Assembly: GCA_947650285.1 (NCBI GenBank)
Contig: CANTFL010001342.1
Span: forward strand, 434,001 to 498,000
Direction: 5' to 3'
Length of the DNA stretch: 64,000 nt
DNA from: Hyaloperonospora brassicae
Lineage: Eukaryota; Oomycota; Peronosporomycetes; Peronosporales; Peronosporaceae
Part shown: positions 22,165 to 32,900 of the stretch, piece after piece
Numbering within the stretch: the stretch's first letter is position 1
Layout: every line of letters begins with the position of its first letter
Program-made: the position numbers and the translations under genes
The notes under the pieces: model-generated
Told to the model about the DNA's origin: nothing
Seen by the model: the letters and a program-made list of their open reading frames with translations, nothing else
The model's database searches: none

Positions 22165-22975
22165 AAAAGCACCAATGACACGTTCACGTCGGAAGTAGGT
22201 ACCAAAGTGCTGCGCGTACCAACTGCAAAGACCTCAGCCACTTCTCTCAATGTTGTAGACTCACCAAATGCCACTGACACCATAACACCCATTGCTGACA
22301 AAGCCATCGCCGCATTGCCGTCGATTGGATCGCGCATCGCCTTCCACAGCGGCGATGGCAATGTCATTGTGCGCGAATTGGACGCCAAAGATCAGCTCGT
22401 GAGCAGCAGCGCCGCTATCGAAGTGCCAATGCACGACTTTGCCGACATTCACGCCGACGACAAGGGCTTTGTGCTTCTCGGCACGAGAGACGCCGAAGGG
22501 GGCGGCACTCTCAACTGCGGCAATCCGAGCAATATGTGTGGCACAGCCCCTGACCCGGCGGTGCCCTGCTACGACATGTACTTGGCTCGCTTCGACGGCT
22601 CGAGCGAGACGTGGGCCACGAAGCTGACGTCGTCCAGCGCATCGCTGCCGCCAATCTCGGCGACCTCGTGCCGGACTCGGACCCGTCGAGCAAAAAGTAC
22701 TGGGCGACAGTCAGCAATGGCAAAGGTGACAATGCCGACGTGCATCTGATCCACTTTGCCATGGACGCTGCGGCTAGTCAAGACATCACATTGGGGGGCG
22801 CGCAGGCCAACGAGCGTGCACCGCACCTGGCGTCCATTGGGAAAAGCGGCATGCTGGCCATGTGGGAAGGCAGCTCGACGGGCGGCGACTTCGCAGACGG
22901 CAGTGATCGGACGGCGGACGCGGTAGATGCTTCGGTTGCTAGTGGCTGGACGTGCACGCAAGTACGCTGCGTGAG
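22165..22975 (+). pseudogene. Truncated copy of the secreted-protein gene at 45027-46562
   Basis: From about 22290 the translation matches the intact gene almost residue for residue (SRIAFHSGDGNVIVRELDAK, HDFADIHADDKGFVLL), up to SSSASLPP near 22650. There 361 bp present in the intact gene are missing and the frame shifts; the match resumes in another frame (NLGDLVPDSDPSSKKYW) to about 22912. A second deletion joins GSDRT directly to the last few codons near the stop. The N-terminal region (22165-22285) is diverged and lacks the signal peptide. It is convergent with the HAD gene, as in the other copy. Confidence 0.9.
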
Positions 22976-23061
22976 TGAAGTGTGCAACCTTCATTGTAAG
23001 CTCGATGCTACCAACTGTGTGCGATGTCCACGACTCCATCCCTTGCACGCACACACACTCT

Positions 23062-23910
23062 TCATTCATCCGACGTTACTGCAAGCGCGTTCCAGCATCT
23101 CACAACAAGTAATACAGCATTCACTTCTTTCACAATAGCGTCTGCTGCAGCATACCGCTCTGCTTCTTCCCCAGACAAATCAGCTCGCGTCAATGCATCT
23201 GCCTTCGCCCACTTTGCATTCACCCAAATCGTGCGCAAGCCCGCGCGTTTTGCCCCTTCCACATCGCACTCGTAGTGGTCGCCGACGTGCACAATGTGCT
23301 GGCGATTGGACGCGCCGGACGGAAAGTGACCCACCGCCGCATCAAAAATGGCTCGATGCGGTTTGGCGGCACCCACGAGCTCAGCGGACACCACAAAGCT
23401 CACGTGAAGGTGGAAGTACCGCGGCAGGTGGGTCATGTCACAATTGCCATTCGTAATGATCCCCAGAACAGGATCCTCGTCTTCGGTCCCTCCACAGCGT
23501 CGAATCTCTTCGTGGAGCGCTAGAAACAAACTCTCGACGCCGTCAAAGAGCTCTGGTTGACTGCGGGGTACCAGAAACGCTTGGAACGCAGCGTCGATGA
23601 AAGCTTCGAGCTGCATCTGGTCGATCAGATTCAACTTCTGCGCGCCATAGACACTCACACAGTGACGCAGTGTGTGTTTGCGCAGAAACGTATAGTCGTG
23701 CGCCTTGTCCGGCACAGCGCGCTGGAAGTCCATCAGTAGCGCGTCGAACGTTGCAGGAGGGAACGCATCCGCCAGCAGCGGCGTCTTTTGCTCCAAGAAA
23801 GCGTGGAAAGCGGCGCTTGCCTTGCGGATCAGAGTCTTACCACACCACAACGTGTCATCGAGGTCGAACGTGACGCCGCGTACAGGAGTCACGTCGGCTG
23901 GCGAAGACAT
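23062..23910 (-). CDS. HAD-superfamily hydrolase
   Basis: Single-exon gene of 282 residues with all four HAD motifs: motif I FDLDDTLW at residues 15-22 (nucleophile Asp16, acid/base Asp18), motif II ITNGN near residue 150, motif III Lys in AAKPHRAIF near 183, and motif IV HVGDHYECDVEGAKRAG near 207-223. An alpha-helical cap of about 120 residues between motifs I and II makes it a C1-type HAD. Such enzymes remove phosphate from small metabolites; the substrate cannot be read from sequence, and YjjG- or HDHD-like phosphatases are the nearest general types. The start is the first ATG of the frame. The stop lies about 100 bp from the end of the broken secreted-protein gene. A degenerate duplicate lies at 44300-44902. 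Confidence 0.9.
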   Translation of the reverse strand: MSSPADVTPVRGVTFDLDDTLWCGKTLIRKASAAFHAFLEQKTPLLADAFPPATFDALLMDFQRAVPDKAHDYTFLRKHTLRHCVSVYGAQKLNLIDQMQLEAFIDAAFQAFLVPRSQPELFDGVESLFLALHEEIRRCGGTEDEDPVLGIITNGNCDMTHLPRYFHLHVSFVVSAELVGAAKPHRAIFDAAVGHFPSGASNRQHIVHVGDHYECDVEGAKRAGLRTIWVNAKWAKADALTRADLSGEEAERYAAADAIVKEVNAVLLVVRCWNALAVTSDE

Positions 23911-24107
23911 GGCAGAAGCTGTTGCAACGGTTGTTCACGATTGATCGGCTATTCGCACACAACATGTGTCGAAACGCACAAACGGATGAGTGGTTCACGT
24001 GCGTTTGAGTACACACACAGATTCATAAACCCTTTTTTTCGAGCTTGAAAAGCCGTGACTGTACTACGTCCTGGATGTTATTTGTTGCAGCGTGGGTACA
24101 CCCCGGT

Positions 24108-25588
24108 CTATCTCGCGAGAATCGCGTCAAAGTCAATGTGGCTGGCGTAGTGTTTGCCACAAGACCGCACCTTTTGCTCGTCCATTGGATTGAATTTTGC
24201 TGCACCACAAGGAACAAAAGAAAACGATGTTAGACGCTTTTGCGAGCACGGGCGTCACGAGCGATACAAGCTGTCTTCGTACGCACCTGTGAATTGCGTA
24301 ATCTTCTCCATTGCTTCGAAGGTTGTCGTGGGGACGTACAGCACAGGTGCCTGCGCGTGCTTAATGAGACTCATGATGTACTTTTGGTGGTGATCTTCGG
24401 ATGGCGAGCCTGTGAGAATCAGTCCACCGCCATAAGGTCTCTTCGCCATGAGCTCGAAATTCTGTGCATGTGACAAGAAGCCCATGATGATGTCGTTCCG
24501 CGATACGTGCGTGACAAATAGCGCGCGCTCGTGCTCTCGCGACACCACTTTCTCTAGAAATCGACGCAAACCGGCTGTCACGAGCGCCGTTTTATCGTAC
24601 TGCTGGAAGCGTCGCGTGCGCGAAGTAAGCATCGCGGTCGCAAACAGCCCTTCAAAGTCCAGCATGCTCGGGTTCGAAAGAACCGGTGAATTCGGGACAA
24701 TGCCAATCAGCGGCACGTTGCCGCCCCAGTGCCTCATCGCTTTCGGAAAGTACTCCTGCAGCATTTCCACGCGATCGTTCCGCACTCGGTTCAAAATGAC
24801 ACCTCGCACCTTCACGCCATGGGCCTTGCACATTGCATAATTGAGCGCGAGGTCGTCAAATGCCGAACCAAGGCCGCCGTTGGCTACAAGCACCATATCG
24901 ACACCTAATTCTGCAGCGATCCGCGCATTGTTGCAGTCAACGATGGAGCCAACGCCAGTGTGACCAGTGCCTTCGACGACAGTGAACTGCAATACCGATC
25001 GCAGAAGCAGCAAAAGACACACAGAAATAATCCAGATCAGGAATCATATACATGACCACCTCCCCGGCCATCGTCACAGCGCGTTCTTACCTCGTTGGCG
25101 TCCGTGATATGCTGAAAACTCGTTCGTATCTTGTGCAATTGACTCTCGACCGTAATCTCGCCATCCAAAAAGCGCTTTGTGTAGCCAGGCACGATCACGA
25201 CGGGGGACATGTCGCTGTATCTACACGTCTTGAGCTTAAACACCTCTGCACATAGGAACCATTGCAGAGACCACATAGGTTGACACATTTACTTCACACA
25301 GATCTGTATCGTACAGCAGTGCGATACCGCCATCAAGAAACAACACCAGGTCATGTTCTATCCGTCGTCGTCCGCACCTTTTGCCACGGCCACGTCTTTA
25401 TCCACGCGCCTGGAGCCGCCCTCGACCATAACGCTTTCTTGACCCACGGGCTTGAAAAAGCCAATACGGTCCATTCGAGAGGTCAGTCCTTGCAGGAGTC
25501 CTAAACACGTGCTCGTCTTTCCCGCGTGCTGCCGTGTAGCTGCGACGTACACGGCGGCCTTTGGCTGCATACAGATGAGCGCCGGCAT
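24108..25588 (-). CDS. BioD-like P-loop and DRTGG-domain protein (phosphotransacetylase N-terminal-like), four exons
   Basis: Exons on the minus strand are 25588-25378, 25245-25091, 24986-24287 and 24199-24108; they join in frame to 385 residues with GT-AG introns of 132, 104 and 87 bp. The N-terminus has a P-loop, AATRQHAGKTSTCLGL at residues 17-32, in a dethiobiotin-synthetase-like fold, followed by GFFKPVGQ, VVEGTGHTGVGS and VLVANGGLGSAFDDLALNYA. The C-terminal half is a DRTGG-type domain (LFVTHVSRNDIIMGFLSHAQ, GGLILTGS) and ends TAKFNPMDEQKVR...AILAR. This two-domain layout equals the N-terminal part of long bacterial phosphotransacetylases, without the catalytic C-terminus, so acetyltransferase activity is not expected; a nucleotide-dependent regulatory role is inferred. 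The last exon is short and easily missed. The ATG borders a sequence duplicated at 43595-43952. Confidence 0.85.
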
Positions 25589-25946
25589 ACTTTGCGTGTG
25601 ACGGATGCGTTTCGATGTATCTACTGCAAAATAGAATTACAGTTTGAGGTTGTAAATAGATGCAGTATAGACAGACTCGAATTGATCCTCTATTGCATCT
25701 TGACTGTTAAATACAGCTCTCTATGTAGCGTCATCCAACGTCTTCTCTTCGTCTATTTGCTTCATCTGCGCAAATATGAACGTGAACTTTCGAGGCGGCT
25801 GACGACACGATTGTCAATGGAGGTCACCTTGTTCTGTTGCAGTTTTCGAGCGTTTTTTTCCATATCGCATTCGCTTGTCGATGCAGATAGAGTCCAGATC
25901 ACGACTGAGCTGTACGCGTCGATGATGATCCGTGCTTCCTCGCTGA
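25587..25946 (+). repeat. Duplicated 360-bp segment, copy 1
   Basis: Near identical (about 98 percent by eye) to 43595-43952 in the same orientation. It begins at the ATG of the DRTGG gene, so it contains that gene's promoter and 5' leader, and ends exactly where the gag fragment starts. A minus-strand frame of about 60 codons (SEEARIIIDAYSSVV) inside is open in both copies; not recognised. Confidence 0.85.
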
Positions 25947-26499
25947 AGTCAAGTTTAGTTATGGACACCATAGCAAGCAAGGTGCAATTCGACATACAGA
26001 CTAAGGCAGGAACAACCGGTGTGCGTCGCGAAGCAGTACAAATTGGACTGTCTCGTTTCAGTGGTGGTACAGCGCAAGAATACCTCCAATGGACCCACGA
26101 GTTCCGCCACATCTGGACCCTAAAGAACTGGGGAAGAGAAGACGCACATTTACACCTTCTGGTGTTGCTGGAGAATGAAGCTCGCGAAGCTTACGTCGAC
26201 GCTACAGCAGGCGTGGACATAAAGGATGACGACGCGTATGATTTAGCGTACGAGATGTGGGCAAGACACTTCGTGCCAGTTGATTACAGTGAACAATTAG
26301 AAGAGGAACCCTTCATGTTTGCCAAGCGGCGTGATGAAACGATTGCGCTGTGTTATCGTCGTGTGAGAGATCTGACGCGAATGATGGCGGATCTCCCATC
26401 TAGTGCTGTAACCCTATCATATGAGATGCTGATTCGGTACTTCAAGCGCGCAATGCCTAGTGATTGGAAGCTGGCCTACGAAAGAAGTGGAATTCGCCC
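25947..26499 (+). pseudogene. 5'-truncated Gypsy gag fragment of element C type
   Basis: Translation from KSSLVMDTIASKVQFDIQTK to LAYERSGI is almost identical to the gag at 42606-43298. It lacks the first residues and everything after about residue 185. It is joined on the left to the duplicated 360-bp segment and is cut on the right by the LTR of element B at 26500. Confidence 0.92.
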
Positions 26500-26893
26500 T
26501 GTAACGGGGCACACCCTTGCGTGAACTTAACGCAAGGGTTTCGGGTGCCACGACAGACGTACACGAGGCGCAGAGGAAGCGTAGGATAAGGAGAAAGTAA
26601 AACTGTTGTATTAATATAACTAAGTCTTTTTGCTACTGTCTCTTTGTTTGGCCCGACTTAATTATGTTAATCTAACTGAGTGTATGGTGACGTCTCGTCA
26701 CCACTCATTGCGCGCGTCCTGCGGCGATTGGTGGGTTGATATCGTCAAGATATCAACCAATGAGCATACCCTTTAATCGATTCACCAATATCACCATTAT
26801 CGGTGATATTGGTCAGAGAATATTCACTTAATATTCTTTATTGTCATTCTTTCTTTAAAGTGACAATTCCATGTAACGGGCTGCCCCGTTACA
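26500..26893 (-). repeat. LTR of element B, left (3' LTR in element orientation)
   Basis: 394 bp, TGTAACGGGGC to CCCGTTACA. Internal hairpins include 26513-26539 (stem ACCCTTGCGT) and CCAATATCACC-type stems further on. A run of six G next to it on the minus strand (26894-26902) fits a polypurine tract. Confidence 0.92.
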
Positions 26894-27024
26894 TCACCCC
26901 CCTAACTGATAGTCACCGTGTGACTATCAAAAATAATGGCGGCCACCCGTTGGGCGCCATTGGGACAGGGAGCACTTGTTGGGTCAGTTCCGTTCATAAC
27001 TCAACCTGACCTCGCATAGTTAAC

Positions 27025-28636
27025 ATGTCTATGCGGGGTGACTCTAGACAAACAGAGTCTGTGCCTGTGCCAGCTTCTGCGGCAGACAATTCGTCTTCTG
27101 CAGCTCTTTCTTCGCCTGCAGCAAGAGGTGCTGCAGGTGCACGCGGTACAGCACCGCGTGCGCATGATGACCCCGACATTGAGGTCATCTACTCTGGCGA
27201 GTCAGACGTATCTGACTCGGGCAATGCTGCAGAGGCGTCTCTCTCACCGGCAACGCCTCAGTGTTCGCCAAGGCCACTGCCGAACGAACGGACTCGTGAT
27301 TTGCAACACAGTCTGTTCGGCAGTGATGATGAAGGTGATCAGAGTGGTGAGGAGTATTACTCCTTACCACCGCCGACTCGTGCTTCTTCGCACGAGCGTG
27401 ATGACGATGGCGCGAGCCGTCGTCATTCTGGGAGCCGTGGTACCGACAGAGGTACCACTTCGAAGCGTGATGAGCTGAAGCCGTGGCGTCTGCCCGAACG
27501 GCTCATCAATAGCTTGTCTGACGAGACAAGCCAACACCATCGAATACCTTTATTCGATGCGACTGAGCTTCACGGCTTGACTCCCAGCGCGAGCAACTTT
27601 CGCGCTGAAGAGGATTTTTTATCTCGATGTCTTTCGTAGACATCGATGGTATAACGGCAACCAAAAGCGTGACAAGGCCTTGCTTTTGGCTGCGTGGGAC
27701 GTGTTCGTCCAAAACGTAAAGAATTTTGGACGAGAAGGGTGGCTCAAGAAACTTGAGGCGACATGCCTCAGATTCGTAAAGCGAACGCCAACCGGTGCCA
27801 TGTACCGGTTGCACTGTTTGTCGAGTGAGGCAGACATTCCTTGCCTCACATGGGGAGACCCTTGTGCGAGTTGTGTTGACAACTCGCAGCGTGCACATAG
27901 GGACGTGTATTCCCTAGATTCGCCCTGGGGAAGGGCACACATTTCGAGTGAGATGCGGGACGCGATTGCAAACTTGCAATTCGTCTACAAGAGCCTAGGG
28001 CGCGTGTTTACCGATGGGCCCTCGGACCTATCAGATGAGTCTCGTCATACTGGCAGATGAGACCTTCAACATCCATCAACAGCTGAGATCGGGGCTCCCA
28101 GCTGTTCCAAGAGGGTGGATACCCCCGCCACTGGACGAGGTAGCTCGTCCTTGATCCTGAATCGTCACGGTGGTTCAAAATACGCTACACTAGAAAGCTT
28201 TGACCACCGTGCGAGGCCACCAAAGGATGTGGTGGAGGAGGAAAGACCTCCTCCAGAACCCCAGGCCCACCATCTTGACCCTTACGAGATGGATCGCGCA
28301 ATCGACGAATTGCGCGATGATTTGACGTACGAGAGGAACAGGCGTTACGACCTGTCTGATTCCTTGCGGAAGTACCGCAAGGAACACGAGACGGAGCATG
28401 CGAAACACCGCGCTGAGTATGCGGTCTCGCAGATGCAGGTCGAGAGCGACGTCCGCTTCCTCGTTGGCGAGCTGGCGACAGCTCGCGGAGAGATCTCTCG
28501 TTTGAGTTCTGAGGTATCTTATCTGCGCGACCAGACGGATCGTCTGGATCGTGAACGCAAGAACTTGATGGATGTTCTTGAACGTGAGAGCTATCTTCAT
28601 CGGAAGAAGAAGGCTCGTACTGACAGTACGGCCTGA
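27025..28636 (+). pseudogene. Antisense ORF of element B (aORF-B)
   Basis: Plus-strand frame of about 535 codons opposite to pol. It is open from ATG 27025 to about 27613, shifts by one base at a six-T run (27613-27619), then continues to 28636 with one TGA at 28058. Parts: an acidic Ser/Pro-rich N-terminus (IEVIYSGESDVSDSGNAAEA), a middle domain with conserved-looking aromatic and Cys residues (AAWDVFVQNVKNFGREGWLK), and a strongly charged C-terminal coiled coil (MDRAIDELRDDLTYERNRR) ending in KKKARTDS. The coiled coil is found again, diverged but similar in character, in element D at 63605-63843. No family recognised. The 3' third overlaps the pol tail and chromodomain on the other strand. 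Confidence 0.7.
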
Positions 28637-28985
28637 GCCTCCCCACGTAAAACGTAGGATGCGTGCGCATCTTACGTGGCAATCCGATCGTGTATGCATT
28701 GCCTTTGCGGTGCAACACACGAAATGGACCAATGTATTTCGGCGGTATTTTACTACTGCCGACACTAGTGACTGCATGTCCAGGTAAGTTTACCTTAGAC
28801 AGTAGTACTAGGTCGTTAACCTTAAATGAAAGAACATTCGCTCTTCCATTCTTGTCTGCGTTTCGTTTCTGACGATCCACCACATTTGCGATGGAGTCTT
28901 GAACAAAACGGGCTACCGCCTCTCGAGTCAGCAGGAAGTTCTCTTCTGACTCTTTGTTTTGTCTTTCAGTGCGCTTCATGCGCAC
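28008..28985 (-). pseudogene. Element B pol C-terminus with chromodomain
   Basis: Integrase C-terminal domain with KYIGPFRVLHRKGNAYTIGL and THPTFYVGRLRPYCQ, then a low-complexity linker, then GGQSFLV, a TAG at 28185 and a chromodomain (SYLVQWRGYPPSWNSWEPRS), ending at TAA 28010-28008. The linker and chromodomain lie opposite to the antisense ORF, so about 600 bp are read in both directions. Confidence 0.8.
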
Positions 28986-30106
28986 TGCTAATAGGTTCTT
29001 CTCTTCTTCAGCGAGGTTGTCTTCTTCCTCGCTGGAATATTCGTTAGCGATGCTAAAACACCAGCATCGTCATCATCATCCGAGTCAGTAATAGCGTCGC
29101 CGCTATTATTGAGGTGATTTTCTTCATCGATGTCGACAATATCGACATCGGCATCATACGTGACGACGTTAGCGTCGACACGTGATGAGCAAGAGCCAGA
29201 ACAATTTTTGCTCGAGCGAGTCCCCCCCCTTATCCACGAGTCACACTCTAGAAGGGCGGGCACACGTGGATGGCGTAATCCAATCACGTAAAACGGTGTG
29301 TGCTGTGTGGAAGCATGCACCGAATTATTGATGGCGAATTCCAAAATGGGTAGGAATTCGCTCCAACTCGGGAACGAGTGGACATATCCTCGAAGAATCT
29401 CTTCGAGGAAACGGTTTGCACGTTCCGTCTGACCATCTGTTTCGGGATGGTCAGAAGTAGATATTTTCAATCGTGTTCCGAGAGAACGGAACACGGTTTG
29501 CCAAAATGCCGCCGTGAACCGAGGGTCACGGTCGGATACGAGTTCACGGGGTAACCCGTGGAGTCTAAAGACCGTGTCAAGAAAGACACGAGCACAACCT
29601 TGAGCCTTGATCGACTCAGGGACAGCAGCAAGGTGGACCATCTTGCTGATACGGTCAACAAACACAAGAATACCATTATTCTTGTGAGCGTCTTCGGGAA
29701 AACCGAAGACGAAGTCCATTGAAACAGACTGCCAGCACTCTGTCGGAACAGGCAGAGGCTGCAATGGCGCACGGGATGAAGGACTAGTCTTCACCCGTTG
29801 ACAAACCTCGCAAGCACGTATGTACTTGCGAACAAACTGATACTGGCGTGGTCAGTAAAAGTCACGACTTACCGTGAGGTAAGTCTTTTCTCTCCCACGA
29901 TGGCCACCTGTTGGGGCATCGTGACACTCATACATGATGCGTAATCGCAAATAATTATGAGTGGGGACGACGACACGAGGCATGTCTCCGTCAACGGCTG
30001 TATTATATAACAGTCCGTTACGCGTTGTGTACCGATCCGATGAGGATCGGTACAAAGCCGGTAAATCCTTCAATGATTTACTGGATGGATGCACCAGATG
30101 GTCCAT
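28985..30106 (-). pseudogene. Element B integrase
   Basis: HHCC site: CHDAPTGGHRGREKTY and ACEVCQRVK, separated by a TGA where a Trp is usual (near 29854). Catalytic residues: Asp in SMDFVFGF, Asp in SDRDPRF, Glu in DGQTERANRF, the D,D-35-E set. It is read in a different frame from RT, so there is a frameshift between RNase H and integrase. Confidence 0.85.
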
Positions 30107-30305
30107 TTATCGCAGAAGATCCTTATCTTCTGCGTATGCCTTTCGTACGTTGTCAAGTAAGCTTGACGACGGAACACTGGCTGTCAGTGTCGCAACAGTG
30201 GGCTTATCCTCACTGTTGGATTGTGCGACCGGCTCGAAATCGGGCCGGCGCAAAAGCGCATCAGCGATGACGTTTAGTCGTTCTGGTTTATACTCTACGG
30301 AGAAG

Positions 30306-31985
30306 TTACACTCCGCGAAGAAAGATAGCTACCTCTCCATCCTTTGCGAGAGGTGTGGGCTGTTTACGGCCGTGCGTAATAGACGCATGGTCCGTATAGA
30401 CAACAAACGGTCTATCTTTGAGGAGATAGACGCGAAACTTAGCCAGTGCGTACTTCATGGCAAGGAGTTCCTTGTCATGCAATGGGTAATTGCGCTCAGC
30501 TGTCTGCAGCTGACGCGACTGATAACAGATGACGCGCTCTGCGCCATCTGCATCAAATCGCATTAACGCACAGCCGATTGCAAAATCGCTGGCATCTCAG
30601 ACCACATGAAATGGTCTGTCCTGATCTGCAACCGCCGATATCGTCGACTGCATCAAGCTTTGCTTGATACCCGCAAAGGAACGCTGGCACTCAGCGTTCC
30701 ATGGCCACTTGACATTTTTATTGAGCAAGCAAAAAAGATGTACCGTCATCTCGGCGTAGTTGCGAGAGTACTTGTGCAAGTATGCCGCTAGACCAAGGAA
30801 CTTCCGAAGTCCCTTGACATCGACTGTCACAGGCCAGTTGGTGATCGCCTTGATCTTCTCGGGATCGGGGCGTACGCCGTGTTTACCCACGATGCACCCA
30901 AGAAGTGGTATTTCGCTAGCCGCGAATATACACTTCTTGAGGTTTGCGTACAACTTATGCTTGCACATAAGTTAGAGAACCTAACGAACGTGAGTTCTGT
31001 GAACTTCAACGTCCGTCTTTTCGTCCATAGACCGGCTATGGACGAACACAGCGTCGAAGTAACTCGGTGCGAAGTCTCGCACCGGTCTCAACAGATTTGT
31101 GACACATCTGTTGAATGTTACAGGGGCATTACTCAGCCCCTGTGGCATAACTAGCCACTCCCACAGCATCCCGCTGGGGGTAATCACTGCCGTGTACGGG
31201 ATGTCCCGTTCACGTATGAGGATCTGATAGAATCCATCCATCAGATCCATGGACGAAAAGATGGTACTCTTTGACATACCATCTATGATGACTTCCTTCC
31301 TCGGTATCGGCGTCTGAGCCGGTACCGTTGCAGCATTCAATTTGTTGAATGCGTGCACTATCCGCCACCCTCCTGTGGCCTTTTGCACACAGAAGGTCGG
31401 AGAGATGTGAGGGGATGTTGATACCCTCACATGGCCTGCTGCTAAGCGATCGGCAAATAACTTGTCGATCGCTAGTACTTGTTCACGAGGCATTTGCCAC
31501 TGCTTCATGACACAGTACTTCGAGCCCGGTCTGAGATCGATCTCGTGTCGAGTGCCTTTGTCCTTAGGCAACTCGCAAGGTACGGATTCAGGGAATACGT
31601 CCTTGAATTCGATCAAATCCTTATACAAAGGATTTGCCTGAAGTGACTCCCAGGATTGAGACGTGTATCGCTCAATCCGAGTCTTCTCATCGAGGACACT
31701 TTCGTCCATCGATGAGCTGCTGAGAACCCGTTCGTTCTCAGCAAATACTGTCGCCGACCGAATATCGGCCACATACTCATCCTCTGTGGCGAGTATGCAG
31801 ATCTGCTTTACTTTGCCACTGCGCAGATCACGCAAGAACCGTTTCGGTTCTAGCGTTGGCAGTTGAGTTATCTCCGACGTTAACTTCGGAGGCACAATCA
31901 GATCAAGTGTATAAGCGCCTACGCTTGATCCGTCATTAACCAAGACGTTCAACGTCTCGGATTCTTCCTGGGAACTTTCTTCCAC
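30306..31985 (-). pseudogene. Element B reverse transcriptase and RNase H
   Basis: RT blocks in order: WRIVHAFNKLNAATVPAQTP, IFSSMDLMDGFYQILI, MPQGLSNAPVTFNR, then SYFDAVFVHS where the family has YFDD; the second catalytic Asp is Ala. After a stop near 30981 the thumb (FLGLAAYLHKYSRNYAEM) and RNase H (VYTDHASITH, YPLHDKELLAMKYALAKFRV) follow in the same frame, with another stop near 30597. The copy is therefore inactive both by stops and by the active-site change. Confidence 0.88.
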
Positions 31986-32015
31986 AGGTTGCAGAGGGCC
32001 TGATCCCTCAGCAAG

Positions 32016-32820
32016 TTACTCTTGAGTAATTCCTTCCTCAAGTACGTGGGGACTTATTCCCTCGACGTCTTCTGACTGTGGCTGTGCAACCACAGTCAGG
32101 TACCGATCCTCTACGGTCGACTCTCCAGTATACCTAGGATGTCCATGTTGCCCTTTAAAGGCAACAGGTTTCTTTTGCCTAAGATGCTGACCGCTAGACA
32201 TGCATCAATGTCCTGGTCCACTCGACTTATTCGAGTGGTGGACCTTCGGCGCCGCCTGTACTTCTGTACAGCTGCCGGGATCTTGCGTCACAGTGTAGTG
32301 ATCAACTACACAGTGATCTTGTGCAGTCGTGCTAACGACCGTACCGCAAGCGAGGCCATCGCACTCACTCGCAGTACATCCACACGCTTGTGGACGCTCC
32401 ATGACGTTCATCAGATGGCCATCTGATGAACAAGCGGCAGGCATCTTCACGGATCGATGCTGCCAGCTCACCCTTGGCTCGTACCTTCTGAGCCAAGGTA
32501 ATCCCAGGATGACATCAAATTTGTCATCTAGATCTAATACGATGCATTCATCATCGTACTGTTCGCATTCTAACGTGTAGTGGATTCCTACTACACGTTT
32601 CTCAACGGTAATCGATTCGCCTGTTGCAAGGCGCACCGTCATCCTCGTGAGGGGGAATGTCGCGCTCAACGAACTTGAGCCTACGAACCTCTAGTGACTG
32701 GCGTCGAACAAAGTTGCTCGACGCCCCACGGTCTACTAGGGCACGAAGTGACAAATCATTTGTCGCTTCCAACTTCAAGGTGATGAGCGAAACGTCATCA
32801 TCAGGTGCAGAGACACACAA
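32016..32820 (-). pseudogene. Element B aspartic protease region
   Basis: Retropepsin-like domain: LRALVDRGASSNFVRR, where DRGAS replaces the usual D-S/T-G-A-S, then FDVILGLPWLRRYEPRVSW about 100 residues on. An extra C near 32650 (five C here, four in element D at 63565) shifts the frame between the two halves. Confidence 0.8.
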
Positions 32821-32900
32821 TGATTATGTATCTGGAGCAACTTTCGCCAAGAGATTTGCAAATTCTCTTGAGGTTGCTGGATCAGTATGGCGCTCCGCCC

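Noticed and set aside
25762..26112. Minus-strand ORF of 116 codons as a gene
   Set aside because: Its first half is the antisense of the gag fragment; only about 60 codons come from the duplicated segment, with no recognised domain.
27038..27478. Second plus-strand ORF inside the antisense ORF of element B
   Set aside because: Arg/Leu/Gln-rich shadow in another frame with no counterpart elsewhere.
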